A program made the position numbers and the translations under genes. DNA of 64,000 nt, taken from assembly GCF_001584185.1 (NCBI RefSeq), contig NZ_CP013234.1:1426001-1490000 (forward strand), given 5' to 3'. The notes beneath the pieces were generated by a model. The model had not been told where the DNA came from. It made no database searches and was given only the letters and a program-made list of their open reading frames with translations. Position 1 is the stretch's first letter. Each line of letters starts with the position of its first letter. This document shows, one piece after another, positions 9,385 to 18,593 of this stretch. Source of the stretch: Collimonas pratensis. GTDB taxonomy: Bacteria; Pseudomonadota; Gammaproteobacteria; Burkholderiales; Burkholderiaceae_D.

Positions 9385-9723
9385 GTGCCCCAAATCGTCG
9401 TATTGCCCCATCCAACTTATTGCCCTGAAGGCGTCGTGATTGAAGCCCCGCGCGGGCAGTCGGTGTGCGATGCCTTGCTAGCCCATGACATCGAGATCGA
9501 GCACGCCTGCGAAAAATCCTGCGCCTGCACCACCTGCCACGTCGTGGTGCGCGAAGGCTTCGCTTCGCTCGGCGAGCTGGACGACAAGGAAGAAGACTTG
9601 CTGGACATGGCATGGGGACTGGAAGCGACTTCGCGCCTGTCGTGCCAGGCCATCGTCGGCGAGGAAGACCTGGTCGTCGAGATTCCCAAGTACACCATCA
9701 ACCACGCCAGCGAAAACCATTAA
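9385..9723 (+). CDS. fdx: ISC-type [2Fe-2S] ferredoxin
   Basis: 112 aa adrenodoxin-type ferredoxin giving electrons for cluster assembly. Cluster ligands are Cys42, Cys48, Cys51 and Cys87, in HACEKSCACTTCH and SRLSCQA; the extra Cys46 is also typical of Isc ferredoxins. The start is GTG, supported by GAGG about 9 bp upstream and by the conserved N-terminus MPQIVVLPH. Between hscA and iscX. Confidence 0.97.
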   Translation: MPQIVVLPHPTYCPEGVVIEAPRGQSVCDALLAHDIEIEHACEKSCACTTCHVVVREGFASLGELDDKEEDLLDMAWGLEATSRLSCQAIVGEEDLVVEIPKYTINHASENH

Positions 9724-9737
9724 GCGGGAGCAGCGCC

Positions 9738-9932
9738 ATGAAATGGATAGACACACTGCAGATTGCAGAAGCCCTGTACGATAAATTCCCGGATGTCGAT
9801 CCGGAAAAGATCCGCTTTACCGACCTGCACAACTGGGTGCTGGAGCTGGAAGATTTCGACGACGACCACAGCCGCGGTGGCGAAAAAGTGCTGGAAGCTA
9901 TCCAGGCGGCCTGGATAGAAGAAGCCCGCTGA
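9738..9932 (+). CDS. iscX: IscX (YfhJ), IscS-binding iron-sulfur regulator
   Basis: 64 aa acidic protein with the family core KWIDTLQIAEALYD, FTDLHNWVLEL and the acidic stretch EDFDDDH. It binds IscS at the frataxin site and modulates cluster assembly. Last gene of the isc operon, 14 bp after fdx and just before a strong terminator. Confidence 0.96.
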   Translation: MKWIDTLQIAEALYDKFPDVDPEKIRFTDLHNWVLELEDFDDDHSRGGEKVLEAIQAAWIEEAR

Positions 9933-9960
9933 GCACAGCCGTTTGGGCGTCGAGGCAATA

Positions 9961-10002
9961 AAAAACCCGCTGTCGCTACACCAGTAGCAACAGCGGGTTT
10001 TT
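9961..10002. terminator. Strong bidirectional terminator closing the isc operon
   Basis: Perfect 13-bp stem AAAAACCCGCTGT (9961-9973) / ACAGCGGGTTTTT (9990-10002), with an inner 5-bp stem GCTAC/GTAGC. A-run on the left and T-run on the right make it act on both strands. It serves iscX and the convergent glycine-zipper gene. Confidence 0.9.
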
Positions 10003-10018
10003 ATTTGGCGTTGCGGTG

Positions 10019-10684
10019 TTAGCCGCGACCTTCCAGATGGCCGTTGACGACCCGGACCGGATCACCGACACGCCAGCCCTGGCCGGATTGCGGGAAGCTG
10101 CGCAACTTGCCGTCTTCCATGCGCACCATGACTTGGTAAGTGGTGTTGGTACGGGTGCGTTTTTCCACTTCATTGCCGGCAAAGCCGCCGCCTACCGCAC
10201 CGGCGACAGTCGCCAAGGTATTGCCGTTGCCGTGGCCGACCTGATGGCCGAGCACACCGCCTAATACGGCACCGGCTGCGATGCCCAGGCCGCTAGGCGG
10301 CGCTGCATGCTGGATCGCCTGGATCGATTCGACCTGGCCGCAGCTGTGGCAGATTGCCGGTTGCAGCGGCGCCGACTGGCGCGGCGCCTGTGCATATTCA
10401 GGACGCGGGGCAGCTTGCTGTTGCGGCTGCTGGGACTGCATCGGCGCTTGCGCATAATTGCCGTTCTGGCCACCTTGCTGCGCGCCGTTGTTCATCAGCG
10501 GCTGCTGCTGCTGGTTGTAGTCGGCAGAGCCTGGCGCCATCGCGGCCACTGAGGCCGGTGTCGACTGTGAGCTAGGGAACAAGCCGGTCATCGCGGCCAC
10601 GCCTACCAGGCTGGCCAGTGTGACTGCCACGGCTGCGGTAGCGACCAGCGGGTGAATGCGGTTGCTTGGTTTCGGGTTGTCCAT
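10019..10684 (-). CDS. Glycine-zipper 2TM domain protein, SmpA/SlyB-like
   Basis: 221 aa. Starts MDNPKPSNRIHPL after AGGTAAT. A single N-terminal hydrophobic segment (about residues 11-33, with SLVGVAAMTGLF) is followed by a Gln/Pro/Ala-rich linker, then a glycine-zipper region (GLGIAAGAVLGGVLG, VAGAVGGGFAGNEV) of about 40 residues, then a short C-terminal domain ending in RMEDGKLRSFPQSGQGWRVGDPVRVVNG. Such proteins are envelope-associated and often stress-related. Exact role unknown. Confidence 0.85.
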   Translation of the reverse strand: MDNPKPSNRIHPLVATAAVAVTLASLVGVAAMTGLFPSSQSTPASVAAMAPGSADYNQQQQPLMNNGAQQGGQNGNYAQAPMQSQQPQQQAAPRPEYAQAPRQSAPLQPAICHSCGQVESIQAIQHAAPPSGLGIAAGAVLGGVLGHQVGHGNGNTLATVAGAVGGGFAGNEVEKRTRTNTTYQVMVRMEDGKLRSFPQSGQGWRVGDPVRVVNGHLEGRG

Positions 10685-10850
10685 TATTACCTCCAGAAAA
10701 TCTTTTGTTTGTTGAGTAATGTAATTATCAAAGCTTCCCAAATCGAAGACTAGCTTGATAATGTGTCAGATGTATCCTTGTGTAACGAGTTTATGCGTTA
10801 ACGAGACAGTTTGAGTGCAAATTGGAAATTTCTATGCGTTCATGCCAATA

Positions 10851-11007
10851 ATTGGGGTCAGAGTTGAATTAAGTCTGGTGATTTCAATAATTGGGGCCGG
10901 AGTGGAATTAATTTAGCGGTTGCGGGAGTGTTTGCTCCGTGGGACGTCAAATGGGGTCGGAGTAATTTTCGCAAAGAACGCGAAAAAAAACTCCGACCCC
11001 ATTTGAC
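10851..11007. repeat. REP-like element, family C copy 1 (GGGGTCAGAGT type), three units
   Basis: Two degenerate half units (near 10851-10870 and 10890-10910) are followed by a perfect 18-bp inverted repeat: GTCAAATGGGGTCGGAGT (10946-10963) and its complement (10990-11007). The tag TGCTCCGTGGGACGTCAA next to it is the reverse form of the CGGACCACGGAGCA tag seen at the other copies. It occupies the 371-bp gap between the glycine-zipper gene start and the lysS end; no gene is visible there. Confidence 0.8.
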
Positions 11008-11055
11008 TGCGCCGCCGCTGATTTGCTGTAAACCGGACGGCACATTGTGTTGCTG

Positions 11056-12582
11056 TCAGTCCTCGCGGCGCAGGTGCGGGAACAGGATGACGTCGCGGAT
11101 GTTTGGCGAATCGGTGATCAGCATCATCAGGCGGTCGATGCCGATGCCGCAGCCGCCGGTCGGAGGCATGCCGTATTCCAGCGCGCGGATGTAGTCGGCG
11201 TCGTAGTACATGGCTTCTTCGTCGCCGGCGTCCTTGGCGGCTACCTGGGCCTGGAAGCGCGCGGCCTGGTCTTCGGAATCGTTCAGCTCGGAGAAACCGT
11301 TGGCGATTTCGCGGCCGGTGATGAACAGTTCGAAGCGTTCGGTGATGCCGGGCACGGTGTCGGAGGCGCGTGCCAGCGGCGATACTTCCACCGGATAGTC
11401 GACGATGTAGGTCGGATCCCACAGCTGTGCTTCGGCGGTCTCTTCAAACAACGCCAGCTGCAGCGCGCCCAGGCCGGAATGCGCATGCGGCTTGACGCCG
11501 AATTTCTTCAGCTCGGCCTTGATGAATTCCGCATCCTGCAATTGCGCGTCCTGGTATTGTGGCGCGTATTTGTTGATGGCGCCGACGATAGTCAGGCGCT
11601 GGAACGGCTTGCTCAGGTCCAGTTCACGACCTTGATAGGTCAGGGTGGCGGTGCCGTGGGCATCGACCGCAGCCTGGCGGATCACCTGTTCGGTGAAGGT
11701 CATCAGCCACTGATAGTCAACGTAGGCGGCATAGAATTCCATCATCGTGAATTCCGGATTGTGGCGCGGCGACACGCCTTCGTTACGGAAATTGCGATTG
11801 ACTTCAAACACGCGCTCAAAGCCGCCGACCACCAGCCGCTTCAGGTACAGCTCAGGGGCGATGCGCATGAACATCTGCATGTCCAGTGCATTGTGGTGGG
11901 TGATGAACGGTTTGGCCGCGGCGCCGCCGGGGATGGCGTGCAGCATCGGCGTTTCAACTTCCATGAAGTCGTTCTTTTCCATGAAACGGCGGATTGAGGA
12001 CATGGCGGCAGTGCGCGCCTTGAAGGTGCGACGCGTTTCTTCGTTCATGATCAGGTCAACGTAGCGCTGGCGGTACTTGGTTTCCTGATCGGCCAGGCCG
12101 TGGAACTTGTCCGGCAGCGGACGCAGCGATTTGGTCAGCAGGCGCAGCGTGGTGACCTTGATCGACAGCTCACCGGTCTTGGTCTTGAACAGCGTGCCTT
12201 CGGCGCCGAGGATGTCGCCGAGGTCGTAGTGCTTGAAGCTGTCGTAGTTGTCTTCACCGATGTTTTCCTTGGTGATGAACAGCTGGATGCGGCCGTCGGC
12301 CTTGCTGCCGGAGGCGTCCTGCAAGGTCGCGAAGGATGCCTTGCCCATTACGCGCTTGAGCATCATGCGGCCTGCGACGACTACCTTGACGGCGGCGGCA
12401 TCGAGCGTTTCGCCATCCTGGCCGGCATATTCCGCCTGCACCGCATCCGCTTTGTGCGTCGGGCGGAAATCGTTAGGGAAGGCTACACCCTGGCTGCGCA
12501 AGGCGCCGAGCTTGTTGCGGCGTTCCGCGATGATCTTGTTTTCGTCTTGCGGGACAGGTTGCTGCTGATTGTCTGTCGTCAT
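11056..12582 (-). CDS. lysS: Lysyl-tRNA synthetase, class II
   Basis: 508 aa. Charges tRNA-Lys. An N-terminal OB-fold anticodon-binding domain (about residues 65-170, with [18 protein letters not shown]) precedes the class II catalytic core: motif 2 in [21 protein letters not shown] and motif 3 in [17 protein letters not shown]. coli LysS is 505 aa. It lies 98 bp downstream of prfB on the same strand, the usual prfB-lysS pair. Confidence 0.98.
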   Translation of the reverse strand: MTTDNQQQPVPQDENKIIAERRNKLGALRSQGVAFPNDFRPTHKADAVQAEYAGQDGETLDAAAVKVVVAGRMMLKRVMGKASFATLQDASGSKADGRIQLFITKENIGEDNYDSFKHYDLGDILGAEGTLFKTKTGELSIKVTTLRLLTKSLRPLPDKFHGLADQETKYRQRYVDLIMNEETRRTFKARTAAMSSIRRFMEKNDFMEVETPMLHAIPGGAAAKPFITHHNALDMQMFMRIAPELYLKRLVVGGFERVFEVNRNFRNEGVSPRHNPEFTMMEFYAAYVDYQWLMTFTEQVIRQAAVDAHGTATLTYQGRELDLSKPFQRLTIVGAINKYAPQYQDAQLQDAEFIKAELKKFGVKPHAHSGLGALQLALFEETAEAQLWDPTYIVDYPVEVSPLARASDTVPGITERFELFITGREIANGFSELNDSEDQAARFQAQVAAKDAGDEEAMYYDADYIRALEYGMPPTGGCGIGIDRLMMLITDSPNIRDVILFPHLRRED

Positions 12583-12680
12583 TTCAGTGTCTTTTTAAAT
12601 GATGCGGTGAAACGTCTGTGATGCGGCGGGAAACAGTGCCGCGGACATTGCCCGCGGCACATTGTGCTACCGAGTTTGCG

Positions 12681-13785
12681 TTACACGCCTTGCTTGAGCG
12701 AGGCCGCGATGAAATCGTCCAGGTCGCCGTCGAGGATGGCCTTGGTGTTGCCGCTCTCGAAGTTGGTACGCAAATCCTTGATGCGCGACTGGTCCAGCAC
12801 GTAAGAGCGGATCTGGTGGCCCCAGCCGACGTCGGTCTTGGAGTCTTCCAGTTTCTGCTGCTCGCTCATGCGCTTGCGCAGTTCCAGTTCGTACAGCTTG
12901 GCTTTCAGCATGTCCCACGCTTCGGCGCGGTTGCGGTGCTGGCTGCGGTCATTCTGGCATTGCACCACAATCCCGGACGGCATGTGCGTCAGGCGCACCG
13001 CCGAGTCGGTCTTGTTGATGTGCTGGCCGCCGGCGCCGGAAGCGCGATAAGTATCGACGCGCACATCGGCGGGATTGACGTCGATATCGATCGAATCATC
13101 CACTTCCGGATAGACGAACAAGCTGGAAAACGAGGTATGACGGCCGTTGGCGGAATCGAATGGCGACTTGCGCACCAGGCGGTGGACGCCGGTTTCGGTG
13201 CGCAGGAAGCCATAGGCGTAGTCGCCTTCGACTTTCAGGGTGGCGGTCTTGATGCCGGCGATTTCGCCGTCGGACTGTTCCAGGATCTCGACCTTGAAGC
13301 CCTTGCGTTCGCAATAGCGCAGGTACTGGCGCAGCAGCATCGATGCCCAGTCCTGGGCCTCGGTGCCGCCGGCGCCGGCCTGGATGTCGATGAAGCAGTT
13401 GTTCGGGTCCATCGGATTGCTGAACATGCGGCGGAATTCCATGCCTTCCACCAGCTTGCGCAATTCCTCGGTATCGGCTTCCACCGCTTCTACCGTGTCT
13501 TCATCCTGCTCTTCGCGGGCCATCAGGAACAGATCGGTGGTGTCGCGCAGATCGGCTTCGATCTTGGTCAGCGTCAGCACGATGGCTTCCAGCGATTTCT
13601 TTTCTTTACCCAGGTCCTGGGCGCGCTTCTGGTCGTTCCAGACTTCCGGATCTTCCAGTTCGCCATTGACCTGGTCGAGTTTCTCTAACTTCGTATCGAA
13701 GTCAAAGATACCTCCGAAGTTCGGCTTCGCGACTGGTCAGGTCGGCGAGCAGGTTTTGCAGGGAATTTAAGCGTTCGGCTTCCAT
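12681..13785 (-). CDS. prfB: Peptide chain release factor 2 with programmed +1 frameshift
   Basis: RF2 ends translation at UGA and UAA. The gene is read as two segments on the minus strand: 13785-13705 (27 codons, from [14 protein letters not shown]..) and, after skipping the base at 13704, 13703-12681 (340 codons plus TAA), giving 367 aa. The shift site reads CGG AGG TAT CTT TGA C: an SD-like CGGAGG, the slippery CTT, then an in-frame UGA (13704-13702). This is the autoregulatory frameshift of RF2, in which scarce RF2 raises frameshifting. The stop-recognition motif SPF (RKSPFDSA) and the catalytic GGQ ([13 protein letters not shown]) are present. Confidence 0.97.
13702..13721 (-). promoter_or_regulatory. 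prfB recoding site
   Basis: On the minus strand the order is an SD-like CGGAGG, TAT, the slippery codon CTT and TGA followed by C. UGA-C is a weak stop context, and the SD-like spacing is the classic one for +1 slippage in RF2. Confidence 0.93.
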
Positions 13786-13988
13786 TTTTGGCTCTTTTGC
13801 AATCAAACCCTAAATTATACGCCAGCAGCATGGCAGATGGCGCGAGTGTTTCCCGATTGACACGGATTCGGCGCTGTTTTGTCTCAAATCGGAAGCAATG
13901 TGAACCATTGCAAGATGACAGCTATCGAAGCGGCAAGCTCATTACAATGGATTACGATTGATAACTCTTCAGCCTGGCTCAGCCGCCT

Positions 13989-14744
13989 ATGTTGCTTAAG
14001 CTACGATGTGATGCTGTTTTGTCATCGCTGATGCTGATAATTCCGCTATGCCTGGCGCTGGGCGCCTGCAGCATGCTGGCGCCGACGCCGGCGCCGCATG
14101 GCGAAGTGCAGGGCGCTTCCACCAGCGGCGCCGAACTTGGGCAGTCCGACGTCAACCGTATCGCTACGCTGGGCATGCACGACAACCTGGATAGTTTGTA
14201 CCGGTTGCTGGATAAATTGTACCGGCGCAATCCGGCCGAATGGAAAAAGACTGCCGGCAGCCGCGAACTGGCGATCAAGCGGGTGCGCGATGCGATCGAA
14301 GCGCGTCAACCGTGGCCCGAGCTGCAGGGCAAGCACGACATCCAGGCGCTGTCGCTGGCGCTGACGCCCGATTTCAGCGGCGACCGCGCTGCAGCCTTCA
14401 TCTACGGCGCGGCCGACATGATCATCGTCGCTCACGGCGGCAAGACCAAGTTCTACCTGATCGACGGCTTCGACGCCCAATACCTGTACAACGCCGCGCG
14501 TAATATGGAAATTGCCGCATGGATACTCAATAGCCGCAAGACCGCTGCCGGCCAGCCCTTGCTGCTGTCGAACGACATGAGCGAGAGCGAACGCAACATC
14601 AGTTTTGAACGAGAATTCGGCAAGATCATCGCCCGCATCGACTTGCTGGCCGAGATGACCACCGAGAAATACCGGCGCGCCGGCATCAGCTACCTGCAGA
14701 ACCTGGTAGGCGGGACTTTCCTGCAGTTCCTGCCGGTGCGCTGA
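13989..14744 (+). CDS. Uncharacterised lipoprotein
   Basis: 251 aa. Signal peptide with a lipobox LALGAC (Cys at about residue 27), so it is predicted to be lipid-anchored. After a Pro/Ala/Gly-rich linker comes a helical region (SLYRLLDKLYRRNPAEWKK) and a globular part with FIYGAADMIIVAHGGKTKFYLIDGFDAQYLYNAARNMEIA. I do not recognise a family with a known function. The convergent XRE gene ends 20 bp downstream. Confidence 0.8.
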   Translation: MLLKLRCDAVLSSLMLIIPLCLALGACSMLAPTPAPHGEVQGASTSGAELGQSDVNRIATLGMHDNLDSLYRLLDKLYRRNPAEWKKTAGSRELAIKRVRDAIEARQPWPELQGKHDIQALSLALTPDFSGDRAAAFIYGAADMIIVAHGGKTKFYLIDGFDAQYLYNAARNMEIAAWILNSRKTAAGQPLLLSNDMSESERNISFEREFGKIIARIDLLAEMTTEKYRRAGISYLQNLVGGTFLQFLPVR

Positions 14745-14764
14745 CGCATTACGCACCAGCAGCT

Positions 14765-15046
14765 TCAGGCTGGCGCCAGTTCCACATGCACGTGCAGGCC
14801 GAGCGCTGTGGCGATGTTAACCAGGGCATCCAGGGAAAAATGCGCTACGCGGCCGCACAACAGATCGTCCATGCGCGCCTGGCTGACCCCGCAATGATTG
14901 GCAGCGTCGGCGTCCGTCCATCCGCTCTGCTGTACGATTTCGCCGATTTTTTCCAGCAGTTCAGAACGCGTATGCAGGTTGCCGGCTTGCTCAGCCGCAT
15001 TGGCAATCGGGTCCCAAGCGCTGGCGTAGTTGTCGGATTTGCGCAT
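14765..15046 (-). CDS. XRE family HTH regulator, antitoxin-like, without an adjacent toxin
   Basis: 93 aa. A Cro/C1-type helix-turn-helix fills residues 45-70 (DAANHCGVSQARMDDLLCGRVAHFSLDALVNIATAL). The size and the C-terminus (GLHVHVEL) resemble HigA/MqsA-type antitoxins. No toxin-like gene flanks it: downstream is the convergent lipoprotein, upstream the divergent DJ-1 gene. The 155-bp upstream gap contains several TGTCCG half-sites, suggesting autoregulation and possibly control of the divergent pair. Confidence 0.85.
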   Translation of the reverse strand: MRKSDNYASAWDPIANAAEQAGNLHTRSELLEKIGEIVQQSGWTDADAANHCGVSQARMDDLLCGRVAHFSLDALVNIATALGLHVHVELAPA

Positions 15047-15077
15047 TTTTCACCTCTCTTGATATTTCCGGTCGTTA

Positions 15078-15175
15078 TGTCCGGTTTTGTCCGCATTATG
15101 TCTATGGCGGGCATTTTTAGATATTGGCTGCAGGCTTAACATGAGCTTCAACGATGGCTGTCCGATTCACGGACA
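15078..15175. promoter_or_regulatory. Cluster of TGTCCG half-sites (putative operator)
   Basis: The hexamer TGTCCG occurs at 15078-15083, 15088-15093 and 15159-15164, and its complement CGGACA at 15170-15175. The last two form an inverted repeat with a 5-bp centre. A related TATGTCTA begins at 15097, so three T-rich copies lie 10 and 11 bp apart, one helical turn. They occupy the divergent promoter region of the XRE and DJ-1 genes. Confidence 0.5.
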
Positions 15176-15201
15176 CCGCGGATATCGGATGAGGTTAAAA
15201 G

Positions 15202-15804
15202 ATGTTGAGCGTGGGAATATTAGTGTTTGACGATGTTGAGATCCTGGATTTTTCCGGACCCTACGAAGTATTTTCGACGGCCGCCCGGGTTCACGGCAAG
15301 AGCAACGGTCACGGCCCCGCGGCGCATCTGTTCAAGTGCTTCCTGGTTGCGCCCGCCATGCAGCCGGTGCGGGCGAGAGGGGGTATGAAAGTGTTGCCGG
15401 ACTGTGTGCTGACGCCGTCTGCCGACCTCGACGTACTGCTGGTGCCGGGCGGCGATGTGGCGGTAATACTCAAGAACGACGCGGTGATCCAATGGATCGC
15501 CGCGCAGTCGCAAGGAACGGCCATCATGGCCTCGGTCTGCACCGGCGCCTTCCTGCTGGCCAAGGCTGGCCTGCTGAACGGACTGGATGTCACCACGCAC
15601 TGGGAAGACCAGGATGAGTTGCAAGCCGGTTTTCCGAGTTTGAATGTGAAGCCAGGCGTGGCCTGGATAGATTGCGGTAAAGTGGTGACTTCCGGCGGTA
15701 TATCGGCGGGTATCGACATGAGCCTGCACCTGGTCGAGCGCCTGGCCGGACGTTCGCTGGCCGACGCCACCGCCAGACAGATGGAGTACAGATGGCTGCA
15801 ATAA
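15202..15804 (+). CDS. DJ-1/PfpI family protein, isonitrile hydratase-like
   Basis: 200 aa. Single DJ-1/PfpI domain of the GlxA/isonitrile hydratase branch. N-terminal VGILVFDDVEILDFSGPYEVF, central LLVPGGDVAVIL, and the nucleophile elbow SVCTGAFLLAKAGLL with the reactive Cys near residue 113. TTHWED and TSGGISAGIDMSLHLVE complete the fold. Possible activities are hydration of an isonitrile or an amidase-like reaction; the substrate is unknown. Preceded by GAGG. Its 3' end overlaps the next gene by 13 bp, so the pair is translationally coupled. Confidence 0.85.
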   Translation: MLSVGILVFDDVEILDFSGPYEVFSTAARVHGKSNGHGPAAHLFKCFLVAPAMQPVRARGGMKVLPDCVLTPSADLDVLLVPGGDVAVILKNDAVIQWIAAQSQGTAIMASVCTGAFLLAKAGLLNGLDVTTHWEDQDELQAGFPSLNVKPGVAWIDCGKVVTSGGISAGIDMSLHLVERLAGRSLADATARQMEYRWLQ

Positions 15805-16799
15805 CTGACAACCCGCGCCAGGCCGAGACCACGATTCCGGTCTATTTCCTGCTGCGCGACGCCACCATGACGCTTGACCTGATGGGTCCGGCGGAGGTGC
15901 TGCGCTATGCCAACCGGATTGCAGAGCGCGAAGGCCGCGCCGATTTTTTCGACCTGCGTTATGTGAGCGCCGCCGAGCGCATCAACACCTCGCTCGGACT
16001 CGGCCTGACCGGCTTCGGGCCTTTGCCGGACAGTTTGCCGCCTAACGCCATGGTGGTGCTGCACGGCTGCGTCGGCAGCGACGACGATTTCAGCAGCGCC
16101 AACGACCAGCGCGCCGTGGCCTGGCTGCGCGCGCAGTGGCAGGATACCCATCGCCTGCTGTGCAGCTGCACCGGCGCTTTGCTGGCAGGCTATGCGGGTT
16201 TGCTGGATGGCCGCCAGTGCACCACCCACCACAGCCATTGCGACGCCTTGCGCAGCATCGCGCCGCGCGCCCACGTACTGGAAAACCGCATCTTCGTCGA
16301 AGACCGCAATGTCTACACCAGCGCCGGCGTCACCACCGGCATCGACCTGACCCTGCACGTGGTCGCACAAATCGCCGGCCACGCCCGCAGCGCCTCGATT
16401 GCCCGTTCGCTGGTGATCTACATGCGCCGCGCCGGCAGCGATCCGCAGCTGTCGCCCTGGCAGGCTTGCCGCAATCACCTGCATCCGGCGGTGCACCGGG
16501 TGCAGGACGCCATCATCGGCGATCCCGCCCACGATTGGGACCTGCCGCAGCTGGCCGACATCGCCTGCGCCAGCGAACGCCATCTGACCCGGCTGTTCCG
16601 CGAGCATACTGGCTGCAGCCTGGTTGACTACATCCAGCGCATCCGCGTCGCCCTGGTGCGTGAGCTGCTGACCCAGTCCAAGCTAGACATGGAACAAGTA
16701 GCTCAGCAAGCCGGCTTCAACTCCACAAGACAATTGCGTCGTGTCTGGAGCAAATTCGAAAACTTCCCGCCCAGCCAGCAACGCCAGCTCAGCAGCTAA
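15792..16799 (+). CDS. GlxA family AraC-type regulator (DJ-1 domain + HTH)
   Basis: 335 aa. N-terminal non-enzymatic DJ-1/PfpI-like sensor domain (about residues 15-200; elbow LLCSCTGALLAGYAGLL) and a C-terminal AraC/XylS DNA-binding domain with two HTH motifs (DLPQLADIACASERHLTRLFREHTG and LDMEQVAQQAGFNSTRQLRRVW). It overlaps the upstream DJ-1 gene and probably regulates it. It is clearly more distant from the other two GlxA-type regulators of this window than they are from each other. Confidence 0.9.
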   Translation: MAAITDNPRQAETTIPVYFLLRDATMTLDLMGPAEVLRYANRIAEREGRADFFDLRYVSAAERINTSLGLGLTGFGPLPDSLPPNAMVVLHGCVGSDDDFSSANDQRAVAWLRAQWQDTHRLLCSCTGALLAGYAGLLDGRQCTTHHSHCDALRSIAPRAHVLENRIFVEDRNVYTSAGVTTGIDLTLHVVAQIAGHARSASIARSLVIYMRRAGSDPQLSPWQACRNHLHPAVHRVQDAIIGDPAHDWDLPQLADIACASERHLTRLFREHTGCSLVDYIQRIRVALVRELLTQSKLDMEQVAQQAGFNSTRQLRRVWSKFENFPPSQQRQLSS

Positions 16800-16807
16800 A
16801 TGGAGCA

Positions 16808-16869
16808 GTTAAATGGGGTCAGAGTCGAATTTTTGTTTTTCAAAAAATTCGACTCTGACCCCATTTAAC
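16808..16869. repeat. REP-like element, family C copy 2; also a likely bidirectional terminator
   Basis: A 27-bp perfect inverted repeat (16808-16834 / 16843-16869) with an 8-nt loop, containing GGGGTCAGAGTCGAATTTTT. It is followed by the tag CGGACCACGGAGTACAGCA. It lies exactly between the convergent AraC and recJ genes, a typical place for REP elements. Confidence 0.85.
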
Positions 16870-16898
16870 GGACCACGGAGTACAGCACGTTCTAAGAA

Positions 16899-18593
16899 TT
16901 ACATCGGTTCCGCATGCTCCACCATCAGCTGCACCTTGGTCACTCCGCTATATTCATTGGCATCCAGCCGAAACGCCACCTTGGCCTTGCTCCCCAGTTC
17001 ATCGGTATGGCCGAACCAGATCGCGTCATAGCGCGTGCCATTACGCTCCAGCAGCAGCTTCAGATGCTTCTCCTTGAGGATGCGCTGGCTGACCACCCGG
17101 AACTCGTCGCAAAACAGCGGCGGCGCAAAGCCTTGGCCCCATACCTGGCCGTCCATCAGTTCGATGAACTGGGTGGTGTAATAAGCGTCTTCCAGGGGGC
17201 CGTCGGTTTCCACCACGCGTTCCAGCTGGCTCTTGCCCAGCCACTCGCGTCCTACTTTTTCAAACGCTTCGGCAAAGGCATCGAAGGCATCGGCGCGAAT
17301 AGTCAGCCCGGCCGCCATCGCATGGCCGCCGAATTTCTGGATCAGGCTGGGCGCGTGCTTGGACACCAGGTCCAGCGCGTCGCGCAGATGAAAGCCGGGG
17401 ATCGAGCGGCCCGAGCCCTTGATCAAGCCTTCGCCGCCCGGCGCAAAGGTAATCGTCGGCCGATAGAACTTGTCCTTCAGGCGTGACGCCACGATGCCGA
17501 TCACGCCCTGGTGCCAGGAGGCGTCGAACACGCTGATGGTAGTGCTGTCCTGCGGTTTGAAATCATCCAGCAAGGCCAGCGCGGTATCCTGCATGCCGGC
17601 TTCGATATCGCGCCGTTCGCGGTTGATGGTGTCGAGCTGCTGGGCGATGGCCCAGGCGCGGCCCTCGTCGTCCGTGGTCAGACATTCGATCCCGAGCGCC
17701 ATATCGGCCAGGCGGCCGGCGGCGTTCAGGCGCGGTCCCAGCGCGAAGCCGAGATCGAAAGGGGTGGCGCGGCGTGCCTCACGGCCGGCTGCGCGGAACA
17801 GGGCGGCAATGCCGGCATGCATGCGGCCGGCGCGCATGCGCTTCAAGCCTTGTGCGACCAGGATGCGGTTGTTGGCGTCCAGCTTGACGACGTCGGCTAC
17901 CGTGCCGAGCGCCACCAGGTCCAGCAGCACGTCCAGCTTCGGCTGGCTCTTGGCATCGAACACGCCGCGCTTGCGCATTTCGGCGCGTAACGCCAGCAAG
18001 ACATAGAACATGACGCCGACGCCCGCCAGGTTCTTGCTGGGAAAACCGCATTCCGGCTGGTTGGGGTTGACGATGACGCGCGCCGCCGGCAAGGTATCCG
18101 CCGGCAAGTGGTGGTCGGTGACCACTACCTCGATGCCGCGCCGGTTGGCTTCTTCCACACCGTCGATGCTGGCGATGCCGTTGTCGACCGTGACGATGAT
18201 GTCGGGCGATTTCTCGCGCGCGGTCAGTTCGACGATCTCCGGCGTCAGGCCGTAGCCGTACTCGAAACGGTTGGGCACGATGAAATCGATATTCGCGCCC
18301 AGCAGCCGCAAGCCGCGCAGGCCGACCGCGCAGGCGGTGGCGCCGTCGCAATCGTAGTCGGCGACGATCACCATTTTCTTTTGCGCGGCGATGGCGTCGG
18401 CCAGGAAGCTGGCGGCGGCGTCGATGTGCAGCAGGCCGGCTGGCGGAATCAGCGCCGTCAGTTCGCTTTCCAGTTCCTTGACATCGAGCAGGCCGCGCGC
18501 GCTGTAGACGCGCGCCAGCACCGGATGGATGCCGCTCTGGTGCAGCCGTTCAGAGTCGCGGAAGGAATAGGGGCGGGTGGTGATGCGGGTCAT
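16899..18593 (-). CDS. recJ: Single-stranded-DNA-specific exonuclease RecJ
   Basis: 564 aa (E. coli RecJ 577). A 5'-3' ssDNA exonuclease of recombination and mismatch repair. DHH phosphoesterase motifs: VADYDCDGATA (about residue 77), VTVDNGI and VTDHHLP; the DHHA1 region contains FGGHAMAAGLTI (GGHxxAAG). Its ATG overlaps the stop of the upstream rpfE-like gene by 4 bp (ATGA), indicating coupled translation. Confidence 0.97.
   Translation of the reverse strand: MTRITTRPYSFRDSERLHQSGIHPVLARVYSARGLLDVKELESELTALIPPAGLLHIDAAASFLADAIAAQKKMVIVADYDCDGATACAVGLRGLRLLGANIDFIVPNRFEYGYGLTPEIVELTAREKSPDIIVTVDNGIASIDGVEEANRRGIEVVVTDHHLPADTLPAARVIVNPNQPECGFPSKNLAGVGVMFYVLLALRAEMRKRGVFDAKSQPKLDVLLDLVALGTVADVVKLDANNRILVAQGLKRMRAGRMHAGIAALFRAAGREARRATPFDLGFALGPRLNAAGRLADMALGIECLTTDDEGRAWAIAQQLDTINRERRDIEAGMQDTALALLDDFKPQDSTTISVFDASWHQGVIGIVASRLKDKFYRPTITFAPGGEGLIKGSGRSIPGFHLRDALDLVSKHAPSLIQKFGGHAMAAGLTIRADAFDAFAEAFEKVGREWLGKSQLERVVETDGPLEDAYYTTQFIELMDGQVWGQGFAPPLFCDEFRVVSQRILKEKHLKLLLERNGTRYDAIWFGHTDELGSKAKVAFRLDANEYSGVTKVQLMVEHAEPM

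Noticed and set aside
12681..13580. prfB as a single uninterrupted 299-codon gene
   Set aside because: Starting at the internal codon would drop the conserved N-terminal domain; the upstream 27 codons plus the canonical shift site restore full RF2 length.
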